DNA of 64,000 bases from Pseudonocardia hierapolitana. GTDB taxonomy: Bacteria > Actinomycetota > Actinomycetes > Mycobacteriales > Pseudonocardiaceae. The notes under the pieces are model-generated. The model was not told the origin of the DNA and made no database searches. It was given only the letters and a program-made list of their open reading frames with translations. Below, one piece after another: positions 1 through 9,318 of the stretch; within the stretch, counting starts at the first letter, position 1; the number at the start of each line of letters is the position of its first letter. The translations under genes and the position numbers were made by a program. The stretch is taken from NCBI RefSeq assembly GCF_007994075.1, contig NZ_VIWU01000001.1, positions 7,936,001 to 8,000,000 of the forward strand, in the 5' to 3' direction.

Positions 1-642
1 CGCGTCGAGCAGCACGATGAACTGCGAGAGCCCGGCGTGGCGGTGCCGCTCGTCGCGTGGCGCCGAGCGGGCGAGGGCGAAGAACGCGTGTGCGTGGTGC
101 GCGCCGGACGTCCACACCTTCGTGCCGGTGAGTTCCCACCCGCCGTCCACGCGGTCGGCGCGGGTGCGCACCGCGGCCAGGTCCGACCCCGCGTCGGGCT
201 CGCTCATCCCGATTCCGAAGTACACCTCGCCCCTGGCGATCCCCGGCAGGAACCGCTGCCGCTGCTCCTCGGTGCCGAACCGCAGGAGCGTGGGCCCGAT
301 CTGCCGGTCGGCGATCCAGTGGGCCGCCACCGGCGCGCCCGCGGCGAGCAGCTCCTCGGTGACGACGTAGCGGTCCAGCGCCGATGCGCCGTGCCCGCCG
401 TACTCCTTCGGGATGGTCATGCCCAGCCAGCCCCGCCGCCCCAGCTCCCGGGAGAAGCGCTCGTCCCAGCCCGAGAGCCAGACGTCCGCGCGCGGCGTCC
501 ACCGCCCGGCCATCTGCTCCTCCGCGAGGAACGCCCGCACGTCGGCGCGTAACGCGGCCGTCCGCGGCGGTAGCTCGGTCGGCGGTGGCACGAGGTCGGG
601 CAGGCGGTGCAACGTCGCGGTCACCGGCCCATCCTCTGTCAT
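1..642 (-). CDS. Acyl-CoA dehydrogenase, C-terminus outside window
   Basis: The 214 visible codons encode the N-terminal part of an acyl-CoA dehydrogenase, an FAD enzyme that makes an alpha,beta-double bond in acyl-CoA thioesters. The start is ATG at 642. The family pattern is clear: GWLGMTIPKEYGGHGAS about residues 72-88, then GIGMSEPDAGSDLAAVRT, which contacts FAD and substrate, then the beta-domain lead-in ELTGTKVWTSGAHHA. The C-terminal helical domain carrying the catalytic base lies beyond position 1, so the subfamily cannot be fixed. It is divergent from the aldehyde dehydrogenase at 724, with about 80 bases between the two starts. The family call is secure; the substrate is unknown. 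Confidence 0.9.
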   Translation of the reverse strand, partial: MTEDGPVTATLHRLPDLVPPPTELPPRTAALRADVRAFLAEEQMAGRWTPRADVWLSGWDERFSRELGRRGWLGMTIPKEYGGHGASALDRYVVTEELLAAGAPVAAHWIADRQIGPTLLRFGTEEQRQRFLPGIARGEVYFGIGMSEPDAGSDLAAVRTRADRVDGGWELTGTKVWTSGAHHAHAFFALARSAPRDERHRHAGLSQFIVLLDA

Positions 643-723
643 CGTCCAGTGGTGTACCGAGTGGCAGGCCCCACACGACCGTGACGGCTGCGCCACCTGG
701 CCCGGGGTGGCAGCATCGCGGCC

Positions 724-2220
724 ATGACGAACGCCGGGACGAATGCCACCAGCAGCTCCACCGCCGAGGCCCGGGTGATCGACGCCGTTCCCACCGGTCT
801 GTTCATCGGCGGGACGTGGCGTCCGGCGGCGTCCGGACGCACCCTCACCGTCGACGACCCGGCCACCGGCAAGGCGTTGTGCGAGGTCGCCGACGCCAGT
901 CCCGAGGACGGGATGGAAGCGCTCGCCGCGGCCGCCGCGGCGCAGCAGTCGTTCGCCGCGATGCCGCCGCGGGACCGTGGGGAGATCCTCCGCAGGGCCT
1001 ACGAAGTGATCATGGACCGGATCGACGACCTCGCGCTGCTCATGACCCTGGAGATGGGCAAGCCGCTCGCGGAGAGCCGCGGCGAGATCGCCTACGCCGC
1101 CGAGTTCTTCCGCTGGTTCGCCGAGGAGGCGGTGCGGATCGACGGCGGCTACGCCGTGGCGCCGAACGGCGCGAGCCGCTTCCTCGTGCAGAAGCAGCCG
1201 GTCGGGGTGTCGCTGCTCATCACGCCGTGGAACTTCCCCATGGCGATGGGCACGCGCAAGATCGGCCCGGCGGTCGCGGCCGGCTGCGCGATGGTGATGA
1301 AGCCCGCGCAGCAGACCCCGCTGTCGATGCACGCGCTCGCCGCGATCCTCGCCGAGGTCGGGCTGCCCGACGGCGTGCTGAACCTCGTCACCACCTCCGA
1401 CGCCGGGGGCGTGATGGAGCCCCTGATCCGCGACGGCCGGGCGCGCAAGCTGTCCTTCACCGGCTCGACGGGGGTCGGGCGCAAGCTCCTCGAGCAGTGC
1501 TCGGAGAAGGTGCTCCGCACGTCGATGGAGCTGGGCGGCAACGCCCCGTTCCTGGTCTTCGACGACGCCGACCTGGACAAGGCGGTCGAGGGCGCGATGC
1601 TGGCGAAGATGCGCAACATGGGTGAGGCGTGCACGGCGGCCAACCGTTTCCTGGTGCAGCGCGGCGTGGCCGAGGAGTTCGCGCGGCGCATGTCCGAGCG
1701 GATGGGCGCGCTCGTCGTCGGGCGCGGCACCGAGGAGGGCGTGCAGGTGGGCCCGCTCGTCGACGCCAAGGGCCGCGACAAGGTCGTGGAGCTCGTGCGC
1801 GACGCGGTCGACCGGGGTGCCCGCGTGCACGTCGGCGGCGAGCCGGGCGACGGCCCCGGCTACTTCTACCGTCCCACCGTGCTGTCGGACGTGCCCCTCG
1901 AGGCGCGCCTCACGTCCGAGGAGATCTTCGGCCCGGTCGCGCCGATCAGTGTGTTCGACGACGAGGACGCGGCCGTGGCCGCCGCGAACGACACCGAGTT
2001 CGGCCTGGTCAGCTACCTCTTCACGGAGAACATCAGCCGGGCCCTTCGGGTGTCGGAGCGCCTGGAGTCCGGGATGGTCGGGCTCAACACCGGCTTGGTC
2101 TCCAACCCGGCCGCCCCCTTCGGCGGCATCAAGCAGTCCGGCCTCGGCCGCGAGGGTGGCACCGTCGGCATCGAGGAGTTCCTCGAGACCAAGTACGTGG
2201 CGATCGGGTTCGGCGGCTGA
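724..2220 (+). CDS. gabD: NAD(P)-dependent succinate-semialdehyde-type aldehyde dehydrogenase
   Basis: This 498-residue aldehyde dehydrogenase oxidises an aldehyde, probably succinate semialdehyde, to the acid with NAD(P). It has the nucleotide-binding stretch TPWNFPMAMGTRKIGPA (about 166-182), the catalytic base E269 in MELGGNAP and the catalytic cysteine C303 in NMGEACTAANRF. The C-terminal EEIFGPVAPI and PFGGIKQSGLGREGG motifs are also present. The ANRF context after the cysteine is typical of the GabD/SSADH branch, and the length fits. A serine/threonine-rich N-terminal tail of about 20 residues precedes the fold, so an internal start is possible. The exact substrate is inferred from family resemblance. 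Confidence 0.85.
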   Translation: MTNAGTNATSSSTAEARVIDAVPTGLFIGGTWRPAASGRTLTVDDPATGKALCEVADASPEDGMEALAAAAAAQQSFAAMPPRDRGEILRRAYEVIMDRIDDLALLMTLEMGKPLAESRGEIAYAAEFFRWFAEEAVRIDGGYAVAPNGASRFLVQKQPVGVSLLITPWNFPMAMGTRKIGPAVAAGCAMVMKPAQQTPLSMHALAAILAEVGLPDGVLNLVTTSDAGGVMEPLIRDGRARKLSFTGSTGVGRKLLEQCSEKVLRTSMELGGNAPFLVFDDADLDKAVEGAMLAKMRNMGEACTAANRFLVQRGVAEEFARRMSERMGALVVGRGTEEGVQVGPLVDAKGRDKVVELVRDAVDRGARVHVGGEPGDGPGYFYRPTVLSDVPLEARLTSEEIFGPVAPISVFDDEDAAVAAANDTEFGLVSYLFTENISRALRVSERLESGMVGLNTGLVSNPAAPFGGIKQSGLGREGGTVGIEEFLETKYVAIGFGG

Positions 2221-2221
2221 G

Positions 2222-2731
2222 TCAGCCTCCCGGCCGCGCCGGTGGCGCGGCCGGGCCGCCGCCCTGGTTCGCCCCGCCCTGGTTCGCCCCGCCCTGGTTG
2301 GCCCCGCCGGTGTTGGCGCCGCCCTGGCCTGCGGCCCCGCCCGGTGGCGCAGGCGCGTTCTGCTCGGCCGGGCCGGGAGCACCGGCGGGCGGGGCGTTCG
2401 GGTCCGCGGGAGCGGCGGGCTGGTCGGGCTGGTCGTCCGGGTCCGCCACGGCCTGGTCGGTGTTGTCGTCGCTGCCGATCACGGTCACGAAGGTCTCGGG
2501 ATCGGTCCGGGTGGCGATGGCCTGGACGAGTACGACGCCACCCTGCATCGCCATCAGCCCGACGAGCGCGACGAAGGCGACCGCGGTGGCCCCGTTCAGG
2601 ACGCGCACGCGCGCCGACTTGCGGTAGTGCCGGGCCGCCGTCGTCTCCACCGCCCAGGCCCGCGCGCCCATCAGGAGCAGGAGCAGCAGCACGGCGGCCC
2701 AGACGAGGATGTCCAGCCGAGGGTCGATCAT
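2222..2731 (-). CDS. Small membrane protein with Gly/Pro/Asn-rich repeat tail
   Basis: This 169-residue protein starts with ATG at 2731, sharing ATGA with the stop of the upstream gene, so translation is probably coupled. It has two hydrophobic segments (about residues 7-24 and 46-68) joined by a basic loop. An acidic, proline-rich tail follows, with GGANQ repeats near the C-terminus (about 140-157). The topology suggests an accessory membrane protein with a low-complexity extracytoplasmic tail. The family was not recognised. It is the last gene of the leftward polysaccharide set, and function in that pathway is inferred from position only. Confidence 0.7.
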   Translation of the reverse strand: MIDPRLDILVWAAVLLLLLLMGARAWAVETTAARHYRKSARVRVLNGATAVAFVALVGLMAMQGGVVLVQAIATRTDPETFVTVIGSDDNTDQAVADPDDQPDQPAAPADPNAPPAGAPGPAEQNAPAPPGGAAGQGGANTGGANQGGANQGGANQGGGPAAPPARPGG

Positions 2732-4980
2732 CGCGGCGCTCCCGGGAGCCCGGCGGGTTCGACCTTGCGCAGGACGACGTCGAAGCCGTTCTGGTAGGTG
2801 ATCACGTACTCCCCCGTGGCGACGATCTGCCGCACGACGTCGAGCGACCACCCCGGCGGCATCAGCTTGAGGTCGCGCCCGTATGCCTCGGTGGACTCGA
2901 ACGAGAGGATCACGTCCGGGTCCTGCAGGTCGACGCATCGGATCGGGTCGTCGATCAGGTCGGAGCAGCCCTCGATCGAGTTGCCCCGGCTGTGGGTGTC
3001 GATGCCGTCCACGGCGTAGGGGCCGACGCCGCTGACCAGCGGCACCACCTCGAGTCCCGGTGGCGTCGTGGCGTACACCTCGCGTGACATCGCCACCTCC
3101 TCCGGATAGACGATCATGTACGACTCGTTGCCGCCCCGGATCAGGATGAGCGAGCCGAACAGCACCGCCATGCCGGCGGCGAGCACCTTCTCCATGCCGC
3201 GTTTCCGACGCGCCACCCACCGCAGCGCGTCGGTGCCGAGGATCGACAGGATCGGCAGGCCGAACAGCACGATCCGCAGGAACACCTCGCTGCCGTAGCC
3301 CTGGGCGGCGAACGCCATGGGCACCGCTGCCAGCGCGATGGGGGTGAGGTCGCGCCTGCGCCGCCAGTACACCCAGAGCCCGGCGATCGCGAGCAGCCAC
3401 GTCAGGCCCGGCACGACGATGCGCAGCACCTTGACGAACTTCTGCCCCGCGTCCCCGGCCAGGCGGTCCGACACCCCTGCCTGGAGCGCCTCCTCCGCGT
3501 TGCCGGAGCCGATGATCATGTCCAGCTGGTTGATCCAGAAGTCGCGGCCTGCGATGAGGATGTACACGACCACGGCGATGATCCCGACGAGGACCAGGCC
3601 CCGGCCGCGGAACCGGCCCACGATCGCGAGCACCACCAGCTGGCCGATGATCGCGAACGGGGTGAGCTGGTGCTCCGGGGCCACCGCGATGAGGCACAGC
3701 GCGGCGCAGAAGTAGATCAGCAGCAGCTGCCGCGGCGGCAGCGTCGGCCGGTTCGGCGGGGTCAGGGCGGCCACCAGCCAGCGCCGGGGCAACGCCAGCC
3801 GCTTCGCCTCCGGGTGCGGTTTGGGCCAGCCGGGCACGCCTGCGGCGTCGGTGCGCCGGGTGGCCAGCGGACCGAGCGCGAACACCAGCGGCGTCAGCAT
3901 GAGCACGATGCCGGTGGCCTGCGGGGAGAAGTAGTCCTGCTCGATCCAGTTCAGTCCGAGGAACAGCCAGGCGGCGGCCCACGGGGCGCGGTGGCCCCCG
4001 AGCATGGAGCGCGCGAGCGCGTAGATGCCGATCGCCCAGACCCCGACGATGACGGGCGGGAACCAGCGCAGCACCTCGTCGAGCTGGGTGGCGCCGGAGG
4101 CGTCGCGGAACCACGCCCACTGCGCGAAGAACGCGGGCCAGTAGAAGCGGGCGTCGTAGCCCTCGACGACCCGACCGTCACCGGCCATCGCGTCGACGAA
4201 GCCGGAGATCAGCCACGCCGTGGAGAACCGGGCGGCGGGCTCGACCACCGACGGTATGCCGTACGAGCAGAGGATCAGCGTGGCCGTCGCCGTGCCGAGC
4301 ATCGGGATCCGTGGCCGCGGCGACCACAGCTCCGTGACGCAGGCCGCGACCGCGCACAGCATCGACGCCCACGCCGCCGGGCCGAGGACCTTGGCCAGGC
4401 CCCAGCCGTCGAGCTCGGAGAGGTCGGTGGTGGCCGCCGCGATCGGCAGCAGTGCCACCGCGGCGAGCGCGAGCGCGGGTGAGAGCCAGCGGGAGATCCC
4501 GACGGAAGGCGGCGCGGGCGGTGGCGTGGGTGGCACGGGTGGCCGCCGCTGTACGGGCAGCGCGGTGGTGCGCTGATCCTCGGGCACGGCGGTGGTGGAG
4601 GGTCCGCGGTTCGGGCGGGGGGCCGATGGCCCTGGCGCAGGCCGCCCGGGTGGCGGGCCCGACGGGCGCGCGGACGACGGCGGCCCGGTGGGCGGCGCCC
4701 CGGTGGGCGGCCCGGATGGCGTGGGTGACGGGGCCGGGGGGCGTCCCGCCCGCGGGGGCGCGGGGCGACCCGGCTGAGCGGACGGGGTGGGGCGCGGGAC
4801 ATCCGGCCGGGAGGCGTCCGGGCGCGGCTCGGGGCGCACCTGCGGACGAGGCACAGGCGGCTCGCGCCGCGACGACGGGGCCCCGTCGGGCCGGGGGCCC
4901 TGCATCGGGGGTCGCCGGCCCGGCGGTGCCGGGGGCGTGCGGCCGCGGCCCGGGTCCCCGCCGCGGTCGGTCGATGTCAC
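2728..4980 (-). CDS. Large polytopic membrane protein, glycosyltransferase-like or polymerase-like
   Basis: This 750-residue protein starts with GTG at 4980, overlapping the flippase stop as GTGA. The first 170 or so residues are Pro/Arg/Gly-rich and probably disordered in the cytoplasm. At least ten hydrophobic segments follow. A large loop with YDARFYWPAFFAQWAWFRD and a later loop with NWIEQDYFSPQATG lie between early membrane segments. A roughly 130-residue soluble C-terminal domain (about 620-750) ends the protein. The architecture resembles GT-C transferases or O-antigen polymerase-like proteins of actinomycete envelope clusters. No diagnostic catalytic motif was confirmed. An upstream extension to 6114 in this frame is antisense noise over the flippase gene. 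Confidence 0.75.
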   Translation of the reverse strand: MTSTDRGGDPGRGRTPPAPPGRRPPMQGPRPDGAPSSRREPPVPRPQVRPEPRPDASRPDVPRPTPSAQPGRPAPPRAGRPPAPSPTPSGPPTGAPPTGPPSSARPSGPPPGRPAPGPSAPRPNRGPSTTAVPEDQRTTALPVQRRPPVPPTPPPAPPSVGISRWLSPALALAAVALLPIAAATTDLSELDGWGLAKVLGPAAWASMLCAVAACVTELWSPRPRIPMLGTATATLILCSYGIPSVVEPAARFSTAWLISGFVDAMAGDGRVVEGYDARFYWPAFFAQWAWFRDASGATQLDEVLRWFPPVIVGVWAIGIYALARSMLGGHRAPWAAAWLFLGLNWIEQDYFSPQATGIVLMLTPLVFALGPLATRRTDAAGVPGWPKPHPEAKRLALPRRWLVAALTPPNRPTLPPRQLLLIYFCAALCLIAVAPEHQLTPFAIIGQLVVLAIVGRFRGRGLVLVGIIAVVVYILIAGRDFWINQLDMIIGSGNAEEALQAGVSDRLAGDAGQKFVKVLRIVVPGLTWLLAIAGLWVYWRRRRDLTPIALAAVPMAFAAQGYGSEVFLRIVLFGLPILSILGTDALRWVARRKRGMEKVLAAGMAVLFGSLILIRGGNESYMIVYPEEVAMSREVYATTPPGLEVVPLVSGVGPYAVDGIDTHSRGNSIEGCSDLIDDPIRCVDLQDPDVILSFESTEAYGRDLKLMPPGWSLDVVRQIVATGEYVITYQNGFDVVLRKVEPAGLPGAPR

Positions 4981-6506
4981 GGTGCACGCACCTCCACGTC
5001 GGTCCGGCGCGCCGCCGGGATGACAAGCACGGCGGCCGCACAGGCCACCTGGACGATGATGTAGCCGATCGCCACGAGCCGCAGCTCGGTGACGCCCACC
5101 GCGCCGACGGGCAGGGCGATCGCGACGACCAGCACGAGCACGGCGCCGAACAGCTGGAGCCGGTCGAATCCCACCCCGTGGCCGAGGGCCTGCCGCACTC
5201 CGAGCTCGTGCGTGACGACGAGCCGGAACGCCAGCCCGAGCAGCATGAGCCTCAGCAGGTCGCCCGCCTCGGCGTAGGCCGCGCCGAAGGCGGTCAGGAG
5301 CGGGCCGGCGAGTGCCACACCGAGCGCGATCACCGGGAGGAACACGATGAGCAGCCGCCTGCGGGCCCGCGCGACGAGCTCCGCGGTGCGCCGTGGTTCG
5401 CGGACCACGGCAGCGGACAGCGCGTGCACGGTGTACGCGGCCGCGAGATCGACGACGACGAAGACCTGCCACGCCACGAAGAACGCCGCGCCGGTCTCGG
5501 GCCCGAACCGCACGGTGACCACGACCGGGACGAGGTGGTAGAGCAGCGCGGCCCCGACCAGCGAGAGCGCGGCCGGGGTGGCCACCTCCCCTGCCGGCAC
5601 AGGCGTGCGGGCGACGAGCACCGGTACGAGGGCGATGCCGAGCACGACGCAGGCACCGATCGGGCCGAGCCAGGACAGCACGACCCCGTACGCGCCGAGT
5701 CCGGCCACCCCGCAGAGGGCGACGAGCGCGCCGATCTGCGCCGGCACGAGGAGCGCGCTGCGCCAGAGCACCCATCGCGGCTTCCCGGCCGCGACCAGCA
5801 CGCCGTCGTGTGCGGAGAGGACGCCCCAGCCGGCGCACCCGAGGGCAACGAGCAGCGGGCCGGTGATCGGCGCGAGCCCAGGGGCGGCGGCAGCCGACCC
5901 GAGCCGCGGCACCAGCAGGCCGCACCCCAGCCCCACGACCGCGGACACCGGTGCGACCACCGGCAGCGCCAGCCATGCGAGGCGCCCTGGCCGCTGCCGG
6001 CGCATCGACCGGATGGCCAGCGGGGCGAGCCCGCCGACGAGCAGGAGGAGCGACACCACGGGCTGGGCGTCGCCGACGCCGTCGATCGGCACGAGATGCG
6101 CCGCGACGAGCCACCCGATCAGGGCGCCCGCCGAGCCGATCAAGGCGCTCAGGGCCATGGCACGGCCGTCCGGGGCCCCGCCGCCGGGCCGGACGACCGG
6201 GATGCCGTCGGTGTCGGCCTCGCTGTCCGGGTCGACGCTGTCCGGGTTGATGCCCTCCGGATCGGCGCCGACCGGGTCGACGCTGCCGGGATGGCCCGAG
6301 GCGGCGCCGTTGACGGTCGGGATGCGGTGGGTTTCCGGGCCGACCTGCAGGAGCTCCTCGGTCGGCGCGCGGGACGGGTCGAGAACGACGGTGGGCGGGT
6401 CCTCGCGGGGATCGGGGTGCGTGCGACCGAAGTGGTCGGGCCGCACGACCGCCGCCTGCAGAACCAGGTCCCCCCGTGCGGTCGGTGTCGATTGCCGACG
6501 GCTCAC
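4977..6506 (-). CDS. Polysaccharide flippase (Wzx/MurJ-like membrane protein)
   Basis: This protein of about 509 residues has a polar N-terminal tail of roughly 130 residues followed by 12-14 hydrophobic segments with few charged loops. That is the usual plan of MOP-superfamily lipid-linked oligosaccharide flippases. The tail holds pentapeptide repeats built on Asp-Pro/Asn-Pro near residues 87-108. The start is uncertain: GTG at 6506 is used here, and an in-frame GTG at 6524 is also possible. The nearby AGGAGG at about 6547 is too far from both. It follows the small membrane protein after about 50 bases and overlaps the next gene by GTGA, so it sits in an operon. It would move a lipid-linked glycan across the membrane. 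Confidence 0.75.
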   Translation of the reverse strand: MSRRQSTPTARGDLVLQAAVVRPDHFGRTHPDPREDPPTVVLDPSRAPTEELLQVGPETHRIPTVNGAASGHPGSVDPVGADPEGINPDSVDPDSEADTDGIPVVRPGGGAPDGRAMALSALIGSAGALIGWLVAAHLVPIDGVGDAQPVVSLLLLVGGLAPLAIRSMRRQRPGRLAWLALPVVAPVSAVVGLGCGLLVPRLGSAAAAPGLAPITGPLLVALGCAGWGVLSAHDGVLVAAGKPRWVLWRSALLVPAQIGALVALCGVAGLGAYGVVLSWLGPIGACVVLGIALVPVLVARTPVPAGEVATPAALSLVGAALLYHLVPVVVTVRFGPETGAAFFVAWQVFVVVDLAAAYTVHALSAAVVREPRRTAELVARARRRLLIVFLPVIALGVALAGPLLTAFGAAYAEAGDLLRLMLLGLAFRLVVTHELGVRQALGHGVGFDRLQLFGAVLVLVVAIALPVGAVGVTELRLVAIGYIIVQVACAAAVLVIPAARRTDVEVRAP

Positions 6507-6558
6507 GACACCGCGACCCGCCACGGCCCGCTCACGCCCGTGCGCCTCCTGCCCCTCG

Positions 6559-6939
6559 TCACTGGGCCACCACCGCGTGTCTGAGCAGGAACGGGACGCT
6601 GACGACCGTGATCGCGTACAGCGCGAGGTCGGTCCGCCAGAACGCCGCGTTGACCATGATCTGGGCCACCAGCAGCGTGACGGCCACGCCGACGCCGATG
6701 GTGAGCAGCCACACGTGGGCTGCGGGGGCCCGTCGCAGGAATCCTGCTGCCGCCCAGCCGGGCCCCAGGACGAGGAACCCGATGGTGAGGACGATCCTGA
6801 GGTCTCCGAGGAATCCGCCGGTGGTGCCCAGCGCGTTGAAGGTGCAGGCCGCGATTCCCGAGATGACGAGCACCAGCGCCACGTAGCGCCGTGCGACACG
6901 AGCGCGTGTCAGCACCGCGTTCGAGGGTGGCATGGTCAC
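6559..6939 (-). CDS. Small four-helix integral membrane protein
   Basis: This 126-residue protein is almost entirely hydrophobic, with four predicted membrane segments (about 18-36, 46-66, 73-93, 100-120). GTG at 6939 is preceded by GGAGC at good spacing; an ATG two codons further in is the alternative. The family is not recognised. It lies between the GT2 transferase and the flippase on the same strand. Small membrane proteins of this kind are common in actinomycete polysaccharide clusters, but any role here is inferred from context. Confidence 0.7.
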   Translation of the reverse strand: MTMPPSNAVLTRARVARRYVALVLVISGIAACTFNALGTTGGFLGDLRIVLTIGFLVLGPGWAAAGFLRRAPAAHVWLLTIGVGVAVTLLVAQIMVNAAFWRTDLALYAITVVSVPFLLRHAVVAQ

Positions 6940-7090
6940 CGTCTTGCTCCGTTCATCGCCTCGCCACGCCCCCTGGCGGCGCGGCCCAACCGCACGTGTT
7001 CGACGGGAGGCGCGGGCACACCCGACCGACCGGCGAGTCTAGCCGGGTGACCCTGAGAGAATGCCCGGCGCCCTGGCGTCCGGCCCTCGG

Positions 7091-8170
7091 TCAGGAGGCC
7101 TCCTCCTCGAGGGCGAGGCGCAGGCTCACCCCGTCGCGCGTCTCGCGCACCGGGCCGTCGACCCGTGGCTGGCTCTCGATCCGCGTCTGCGGCATCGGGC
7201 GCCGCTCCACGGGCTCGCCGGCCTGTCCGTTGGCCTCGGTGGGGGCCTGGGCGTGGACCTGTCCGTTGACCTGGCCGCCCCGCGCGCCGTTGACCGGCGC
7301 GGTGGTGCCGGGCGGCGGCGTGCGCACCGGCTGCGGCTGGGGCTGCGGCGCGGGCGGCACCACGGGGATGCCCCCGGCCGGCGTGAGCGCGCGGGCCTGC
7401 TCCTCGACCTGCACCCGCTCGGCCTTCCGGCGGGCCGCCCGCCGCCGCTCGGCGGCGAGCGTGCGCAGCACCCGGGTGCCGTCGGCGAAGGTGCGGAGGT
7501 TGGTCTGGCCGAAGATCCGCTCCCGCTCCATGGACGGCACCTCGGTGATCTTCAGACCGGCGGCGGCGACGCGGCAGTTCAGCAGGGTCTCGATCTCGAA
7601 CCCGTCGCCCCAGAGCATGCTGCCGTCGGCCGGGGCGGGCGTGTCGATCGGCGGCAGGTCGAGCACCGGGAGGATGTCGATCCAGAAGGCGTTGTAGCCG
7701 TAGCACAGGTCGGTGTAGCTCGTGCCGAACAGCGCGTTGGCCACGCCGTTCAGCCCGGCGTTGCCCGACTTGCGCAGGAGCGTGATGTCGTCGCTGCCCC
7801 CGCCGCGGACGAACCGGCTCCCCTTCGCGAAGTCCGCACCGTCGATCAGCGCCCTGACGAACGCCGGGATCTCGGCCGGGTCGGCCGATCCGTCGGCATC
7901 GAACATCACGATGACGTCCCCTGTTGCGGCCGCGAAGCCGCACGCCATCGCGTTGCCCTTGCCCTTGCGCGTCTGAGTGATGACCTTGACCCATGGCAGG
8001 ACCCGCTGCGCGGTCTCGATCGTGCCGTCGACCGAGTTGCCGTCGACGACGATGATCTCGTGCACCGCCGGCCGCACCGCCGCGATCGCCGGCAGCACGA
8101 CCTCCAGGTTCCTCGCCTCGTTCCGGGTCGGCACCACCACGGAGACCCGCGGGTTGCCGTTCCGCTGCAT
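7091..8170 (-). CDS. GT2 family glycosyltransferase with proline/glutamine-rich tail
   Basis: This 359-residue GT-A fold transferase uses a nucleotide-sugar donor. The core starts with VSVVVPTRNEARNLEVVLP (about 9-27), followed by VDGNSVDGT and then VMFDADGSADPAE, which contains the metal-binding DxD-like acid pair. The rest resembles polyprenyl-phosphate glycosyltransferases. No C-terminal membrane helices are present. Residues from about 255 on are Arg-rich, then Pro/Gln/Asn-rich low complexity. The start ATG at 8170 has a strong GGGGGGAGAAAGGCG leader; in-frame extension to 8338 is not needed. It probably initiates or extends the glycan handled by the downstream flippase. Confidence 0.85.
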   Translation of the reverse strand: MQRNGNPRVSVVVPTRNEARNLEVVLPAIAAVRPAVHEIIVVDGNSVDGTIETAQRVLPWVKVITQTRKGKGNAMACGFAAATGDVIVMFDADGSADPAEIPAFVRALIDGADFAKGSRFVRGGGSDDITLLRKSGNAGLNGVANALFGTSYTDLCYGYNAFWIDILPVLDLPPIDTPAPADGSMLWGDGFEIETLLNCRVAAAGLKITEVPSMERERIFGQTNLRTFADGTRVLRTLAAERRRAARRKAERVQVEEQARALTPAGGIPVVPPAPQPQPQPVRTPPPGTTAPVNGARGGQVNGQVHAQAPTEANGQAGEPVERRPMPQTRIESQPRVDGPVRETRDGVSLRLALEEEAS

Positions 8171-8472
8171 CGCCTTTCTCCCCCCCACCGCGTCAGCGGC
8201 GTGCTCGCGCCGTTCAGATCGCTGCTGCCCGTAGCCACCGCCGGAGACGTTCGTCATCACCGGGCTTATCTCCGTTGGCACCCGTCGCGTTACGTTACGT
8301 TTCTGCGACGGGGAGCCCTCCTTTCGGCGACTCTCCACTGCTGCATTCGGCCGGGGCGGTTGTCGTGCGTCGGGCGCACTCTACGGACATCCGACGATCT
8401 CCGCCGTCCAGGGTTCCACCCCTCCGGGTGGTGCAGGACGGCGGTTCGGCGGGCAGCGGTACCGTCGCCGCC
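8171..8472. promoter_or_regulatory. Divergent promoter region between two glycosyltransferase genes
   Basis: The 302 bases between the two divergent GT2 starts contain no credible gene. The middle is less GC-rich than the surroundings and holds three tandem CGTTA-like units at 8286-8300 (gCGTTACGTTACGTTt). These could be an activator or sigma-factor element. No terminator or long palindrome is visible. Confidence 0.35.
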
Positions 8473-9318
8473 GTGCTGCCGATTCCCAGCGTCTCCGTCT
8501 GCCTGCCGGTCTACAACGGCGAGCGCTTCCTCGCCGAGACGATCCGCAGCGTCCTGGACCAGACCTACCGCGACTTCGAGCTCGTCGTGCTCGACAACGG
8601 CAGCACCGACCAGAGCGGCAGCATCGCCCGCTCCTTCGCCGACCCGCGCGTCCGGATCGAGCGCAACCGCGAGACGCTGCCGCAGGCGGACAACTGGAAC
8701 CGGGTCGTGGAACTGGCCCGCGGCCCGCTGATCAAGGTGGTCTGCGCCGACGACCTGCTCCACCCCCGCTGCCTCGAGCTCCAGGTCGCGCCCATGGACT
8801 CCGACCCGGGGCTCGCCGTGGTCGCCGCGCGCCGGCACATGATCGACGAGCAGAGCCGGGTGATCGTTCCGCGGCGCGGCCTGAAGGGTCTCATCGGCGT
8901 CCACACCGGAGTGGAGGTGGCCCGGCGCGTCGTGCGCAGCGGGTCCAACCCGATCGGTGAGTCCAACAACGTGCTCTTCCGGCGCGACGACTTCTTCACC
9001 GTCGGGGGCTGGAAGACCGACCGCGCCAACGTCATGGACATCGACCTGTGGCTGCGGTTGCTGCAGCTGGGCGACTTCCTCGGGCTGCCCGAGACGCTCG
9101 CGGCGTTCCGCATCTCGAGCGACAGCATCTCCTCGCACAGCGACGAGGAGCTCTACACGCAGCAACGCATGCTGATCGAGGAGATCGGTGACTCACCGTA
9201 TTTCCAGGTCCGCGGCATCGACCTCGCGGTCGGCCGGGCGCTCGCTCCCGCAGGAAGGGCCCGCAGGCGCGCTCTCTACACCCTGTCGAAGGTCGCCTCC
9301 CGCGGGAACGGCGCCTGA
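8473..9318 (+). CDS. GT2 family glycosyltransferase
   Basis: This 281-residue family 2 transferase starts VSVCLPVYNGERFLAETI (about 7-24), continues with VLDNGSTDQSG, and has CADDLLHP as the DxD-type metal site (about 93-100). A later NNVLFRRDDFFTVGGW followed by MDIDLWLRL is the acceptor/catalytic region common to GT2 enzymes that glycosylate surface glycans. GTG at 8473 places the fold directly after six residues; a GTG about 16 codons upstream is the alternative. The C-terminus is short and basic, with no membrane segment. It is divergent from the polysaccharide operon and probably part of the same pathway. Confidence 0.85.
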   Translation: MLPIPSVSVCLPVYNGERFLAETIRSVLDQTYRDFELVVLDNGSTDQSGSIARSFADPRVRIERNRETLPQADNWNRVVELARGPLIKVVCADDLLHPRCLELQVAPMDSDPGLAVVAARRHMIDEQSRVIVPRRGLKGLIGVHTGVEVARRVVRSGSNPIGESNNVLFRRDDFFTVGGWKTDRANVMDIDLWLRLLQLGDFLGLPETLAAFRISSDSISSHSDEELYTQQRMLIEEIGDSPYFQVRGIDLAVGRALAPAGRARRRALYTLSKVASRGNGA

